Of a stretch of 64,000 bases of DNA, positions 61,630 through 64,000 are shown piece after piece. The stretch is from Geodermatophilus amargosae (lineage in GTDB: Bacteria; Actinomycetota; Actinomycetes; Mycobacteriales; Geodermatophilaceae). Each line of letters opens with the position of its first letter. The first letter of the stretch is position 1. The notes beneath the pieces were generated by a model. The model had not been told where the DNA came from. It did no database searches and was given only the letters and a program-made list of their open reading frames with translations. Location: the NCBI RefSeq assembly GCF_900116515.1, contig NZ_FPBA01000011.1:78253-142252 (forward strand), given 5' to 3'. Made by a program: the position numbers and the translations under genes.

Positions 61630-61887
61630 GTCGCGGACGGTGTCGGCGTTCCAGTCCGCGGTGCGCAGCAGCCGCTGCATCCCGTCCGGGGAGACCTCCC
61701 CGGCGGTCTCGGCCAGCGTCCAGCCGTTCTTGCGCTCCAGCTGACCCAGCAGGCCACGCAGATAGGCCAGCACCTGGGCCCGCGGCTCGGCCCGAGCGAA
61801 GGCACTCGCGATCCGGGCGTGTACCTCCTCCAGGCCCGCCGCCCAGTCCTGCACCTCGGCCACCAGGCCATCGCAGCGCATCGGCAC
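61630..61887 (-). pseudogene. IS701 transposase, N-terminal piece
   Basis: From an ATG at 61,887 the minus strand reads PMRCDGLVAEVQDWAAGLEE, VHARIASAFARAEPRAQVLA, YLRGLLGQLERKNGWTLAET and SPDGMQRLLRTADWNADTVRD. This is the opening of an IS701 transposase. The frame ends at the TAG created at the border of the nested element. The protein resumes at 60,758 (YVVERLDPGG). The codon at the junction would be TAG even after removal of the insert, so this copy may have been defective beforehand or changed at the target site. Confidence 0.82.
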
Positions 61888-61946
61888 ACGCTGCTACCAG
61901 CCCTCCGCCGATCCCGACAGCGACACGCACAACTGCCGTTGCAGTA

Positions 61947-62250
61947 CTAGCCACCGGGCCGACGGCAAGGCGGCGATGATGGCTGCCGCGTCGCGGACCG
62001 CCTCCTGAATGACGGCAGGGCTCCCTGTCGTGTGCGGTCGCTGCAAGACGGCCGTCGAGTAGCAGGTCGGCGAGCTTTGCTGGCGGACTCGACTGCCGTC
62101 CCGAGCCCGATCGAGCCCTCGCGGTGGAGGAGGTCGGCGGGGTCGAGGCCCGCCGGGCAGGGTGAGGCCCGGGGGGCGTTGCGGGCGGTGAGCTGCCAGT
62201 ACATCTGCTCGGGGCCCGCTGACCGGCGTCGTCGGCATCGGTGGCCACTA
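61947..62250 (-). pseudogene. Remnant of a toprim (primase/relaxase-like) domain
   Basis: Fragments in several minus-strand frames line up with a toprim-containing plasmid protein: VATDADDAGQRA (the DxD motif of toprim), MYWQLTARNAP, AGLDPADLLHREGSIGLGTA, KLADLLLDGRLA and AVIQEAVRDAAAIIAALPSA. The order is right but the frame changes at least four times. Such domains occur in actinobacterial conjugative relaxases and plasmid primases. It suggests that a plasmid or conjugative element once sat here. Confidence 0.5.
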
Positions 62251-62494
62251 GAACGCTGGGACCGTTGCCGCGAATGGTGGGCGGAGTGCTGCGCTACTGA
62301 TCGAGCGGGGCGGACCGGTTACCCGAGCGGCCGGGCTGGTGCAGGCCCGGCCGAGGGCGCGGGCTGGCAGGCCACCTGCTGAGTAGCTGCGGGCGATGGG
62401 GGTCCGACCGCCCCGGCCGCTCACAACAGGAAGCACCCACCACAGCGCTCGATCAGGACGCGGCACAGCGCGACGGAACGGGCAGGCGGACGCA
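62251..62494. other. Gene-free stretch
   Basis: No supportable gene or repeat is seen between the toprim remnant and the terminator at 62,495. It is probably the decayed upstream part of the remnant. Confidence 0.35.
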
Positions 62495-62535
62495 CGGAGG
62501 GTCCACACCCCGACGAGCGGGGCGTGGACCCTCCG
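62495..62535 (-). terminator. Terminator of the 323-residue protein gene
   Basis: Arms CGGAGGGTCCACACCCCG and CGGGGCGTGGACCCTCCG pair over 18 positions with one mismatch around a five-base loop. It lies 15 bases after the stop at 62,550. Confidence 0.85.
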
Positions 62536-62549
62536 AGTGTTCTGCGGGA

Positions 62550-63521
62550 TCAGGCGTCGACGCCCACGGCCTCCTTGGCCACCTCGGCGAGGGCGACCTG
62601 GGCGGCGCTGATGACGCTCGACCGGTTCTTGTGGGTCTCCTCGTACCGGATGATCACGCGGATGTCGTGCGGCTCGCGCAGGGCCTTGGCGGCCTTGGCG
62701 GCATCCGGCGTCGACAGCGAGTCGAAGCCCTTGATCGGCAGCTCGTCGGCGGAGACGTCACCGAGCTCCTCGCGGGCGGTCCGGGCAGCCTTGGCGGCGT
62801 CCTTGTTGCCCTCGCGGCGGGCGATCTGCTCGGCGCGACGCAGCGAGGCGCTGCGTCCGGCGGTGAGCGTCTCGCGGACGGCGCCGGTGAGCTGCGCGGC
62901 GCGGTCGGTCACGGCGGAGAACCGGTCGGAGGTCTCCTCACCGGCGTTCCTGACGGTGTCCACGGCGTTGTTGACCCGGTTCGCCCAGAAGCGCACCGGG
63001 GCGTTGACCGCGCGGGCCACGCCTCCGGCGACCTTCTGGACGGGGGTCGCGACGAGTGCGGCGGGGCCACCGAGGGCCTCCTCCGCGAGCACGACGGTCA
63101 GCCACTCCACGGTCGCCTGGTGGGCGCCGATGAGCTTCTCGGCCAGCCGGCGCACCTTGGTCTCCTCGGCCTGCTCGGCGAGGACCTTGACGTAGGTGGC
63201 GCGGTCGAGCAGCTGGTGCTCCAGGGACAGGTCGCTGAGCAGCGCCTCCTCGACGGGGGCCGCCTGCTCGAAGGTGGCCTTCAGGCTGGCGCTGAGCCGG
63301 CCGAGGGCCGGGGTGACGACATCGGGGACGCCGCCGAGCGAACGGAGGGCCTCGGTGATCTCGATGGTGCGGGCCGCGGCGTTGTCGGCGTTCTGCGTGA
63401 GCTCGCGGCGGACGGCGTCGGTCCGGGCCTGCGAGATGCGGGTGCGCGCCACCTGCTCCTCGGTCTTGGTGAGGAGCACAAGGGCGCGAAGCTGGTTGAC
63501 GATCTTGTTGTTGTTGGCCAT
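62550..63521 (-). CDS. Helical protein, possible ferritin-like domain; unknown function
   Basis: A 323-residue, almost wholly helical protein. Residues 1-150 (NNNKIVNQLRALVLLTKTEE, EEALLSDLSLEHQLLDRATY, RLAEKLIGAHQATVEWLTVV) suggest a four-helix bundle with acidic and His positions like ferritin-like domains. A roughly 30-residue linker follows. Residues 185-260 are amphipathic and Ala/Arg-rich, phasin-like. The last 60 residues are charged (FDSLSTPDAAKAAKALREPH, IRVIIRYEETHKNRSSVISA). ATG at 63,521. A TTGCWAGC repeat lies in its promoter region. It looks like chromosomal sequence again, ending the island. Confidence 0.65.
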   Translation of the reverse strand: MANNNKIVNQLRALVLLTKTEEQVARTRISQARTDAVRRELTQNADNAAARTIEITEALRSLGGVPDVVTPALGRLSASLKATFEQAAPVEEALLSDLSLEHQLLDRATYVKVLAEQAEETKVRRLAEKLIGAHQATVEWLTVVLAEEALGGPAALVATPVQKVAGGVARAVNAPVRFWANRVNNAVDTVRNAGEETSDRFSAVTDRAAQLTGAVRETLTAGRSASLRRAEQIARREGNKDAAKAARTAREELGDVSADELPIKGFDSLSTPDAAKAAKALREPHDIRVIIRYEETHKNRSSVISAAQVALAEVAKEAVGVDA

Positions 63522-63550
63522 GTCTGCACTATGCCCTCAGAACCCCGGGT

Positions 63551-63577
63551 GCTAGCTGTTGCAAGCGGATTGCTAGC
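63551..63577. promoter_or_regulatory. TTGCWAGC / GCTAGC operator-like repeats
   Basis: Direct repeats TTGCAAGC (63,559-63,566) and TTGCTAGC (63,570-63,577) are spaced 11 bases apart. They are framed by two GCTAGC palindromes (63,551 and 63,572) 21 bases apart, i.e. about one and two helical turns. The site lies 30-56 bases upstream of the start at 63,521 and is a good candidate regulator site. Confidence 0.5.
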
Positions 63578-63590
63578 AGTGAGTCCTGTC

Positions 63591-64000
63591 ATGCCCGCTC
63601 GGCTAACGCAGCCCCACTTCCTCCGCCACTCTCATAACCGATTATCGCCCTGATCGGGTGCAGCCAACCGGTCCCCCGACCGACGTGCCCCTCCCAGGGA
63701 TTCCTGACCGGCAGACTGCTGTGATCAGTCGATCACTGGAAGCCGCGGTCCGGGTTGGCCCAGGCGATCAGTTGGTGGTCGACGGGGACACCCCGGCGGG
63801 GCTCCGGCGGCGGTGACGTCGGGGGGCTCCAGCGCGGTCAGGATGCCGGAGCACCCTGCCACCTCACCGGCCATTACGCACGGTCTCGCGGTCCTCGCGG
63901 AGTGGCATCTTTCCGCCTGCGATGGTCGACTGGGCGCTGTGCCCGATGTAAGTCCCTCGCACACTGCAATTCCTCCGCAGGCGCAGGCAGCCTGGGCGGA
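63591..64000. other. Right edge, no supportable gene
   Basis: Only weak hints are present. On the minus strand near 63,730-63,790 a frame reads GVPVDHQLIAWANPDRGFQ before a stop, which looks like the end of a small protein, but its upstream part is interrupted by frame changes. Confidence 0.3.

Larger units (their letters stand above)
59832..61946 (-). mobile_element. IS701-family element, split by a nested insertion
   Basis: Perfect 16-base ends TACTGCAACGGCAGTT (59,832-59,847) and AACTGCCGTTGCAGTA (61,931-61,946). Flanking tetramers CTAA (left) and CTAG (right) both fit the YTAR target of this family. Without the nested 866-base segment the element is about 1.25 kb. Its transposase gene lies on the minus strand in two pieces. 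Confidence 0.82.

Noticed and set aside
41557..64000. An integrated prophage
   Set aside because: An integrase is present but no capsid, terminase, tail, lysis or phage repressor gene is found.

Overview
The window is about 64 kb of very GC-rich DNA with GTG starts, stop/start overlaps of the GTGA and ATGA type, and actinobacterial gene order. Two local orders recall mycobacteria and relatives: pncB / clpS - DUF2017 - mec - cysO - cysM - HAD hydrolase - MBL phosphodiesterase, and serB next to ctaD. With the many small dispersed repeats and the single-domain LigD polymerase, I infer a Geodermatophilaceae-like actinobacterium (Blastococcus, Geodermatophilus or Modestobacter). No rRNA or tRNA gene was found to confirm this.

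Positions 1-41,556 look like ordinary chromosome. In order they hold a LigD-type polymerase; the CysO/CysM/Mec sulfur carrier route to cysteine; clpS; NAD salvage (pncB, pncA); serB; ctaD (oxidase subunit I); a translationally coupled rRNA methyltransferase / MFS / phosphoesterase group; a ctaG-like gene and a cation diffusion facilitator; an M23 peptidase; a zinc alcohol dehydrogenase; MFS and aldo/keto reductase genes; a coupled glycosyltransferase and GMC-type oxidoreductase; a sugar-lactone oxidase facing an amino acid deaminase/aldolase; an ABC-F protein; several small regulators and enzymes; an ATP-grasp/lipoprotein pair; a formate/nitrite channel; and a HerA-like ATPase. Three genes here are visibly broken: an MFS pseudogene at 14,328, the lactone oxidase near 26,330 and a RibD_C/DHFR-like gene near 36,108. 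A palindromic repeat family sits directly on the stop codons of cysM, ctaD and the M23 peptidase gene.

From about 41,560 to 62,540 the window is an accessory island. Its left edge is a zinc metallopeptidase cut off just after HEYGHH. Next comes a small integrase + excisionase element bounded by perfect 15-bp inverted repeats, with a decayed IS630-type element inserted at the excisionase start. Then comes an apparently intact four-gene catabolic operon: an NCS1 permease, a hydantoinase/oxoprolinase A-type protein and two tandem DUF917 proteins. IS remnants of different families lie on each side of it. Further right are a secreted HNH-like protein, several small orphan genes, an HsdR stump ended by an IS, a LuxR regulator with a degenerate receiver, an Lsr2 homologue and a protein built from two cysteine-rich zinc-binding-like modules.

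The island ends in a stack of nested mobile elements. A truncated IS5-type element abuts a second IS5-type element that has a candidate -1 frameshift site. That element abuts an IS701-family element with perfect 16-bp ends. The IS701 transposase gene is split by an 866-bp segment that has IS630-like ends and TA on both sides, encodes no transposase, and carries a single TMEM175/DUF1211 channel gene. This transposase-less channel-carrying element is the most unusual structure I see. A decayed toprim/primase-relaxase remnant follows, suggesting a former plasmid or conjugative element, and then a chromosomal-looking gene for a 323-residue helical (ferritin-like?) protein. Several frame breaks lie in G or C runs, so some may be sequencing errors rather than real mutations.
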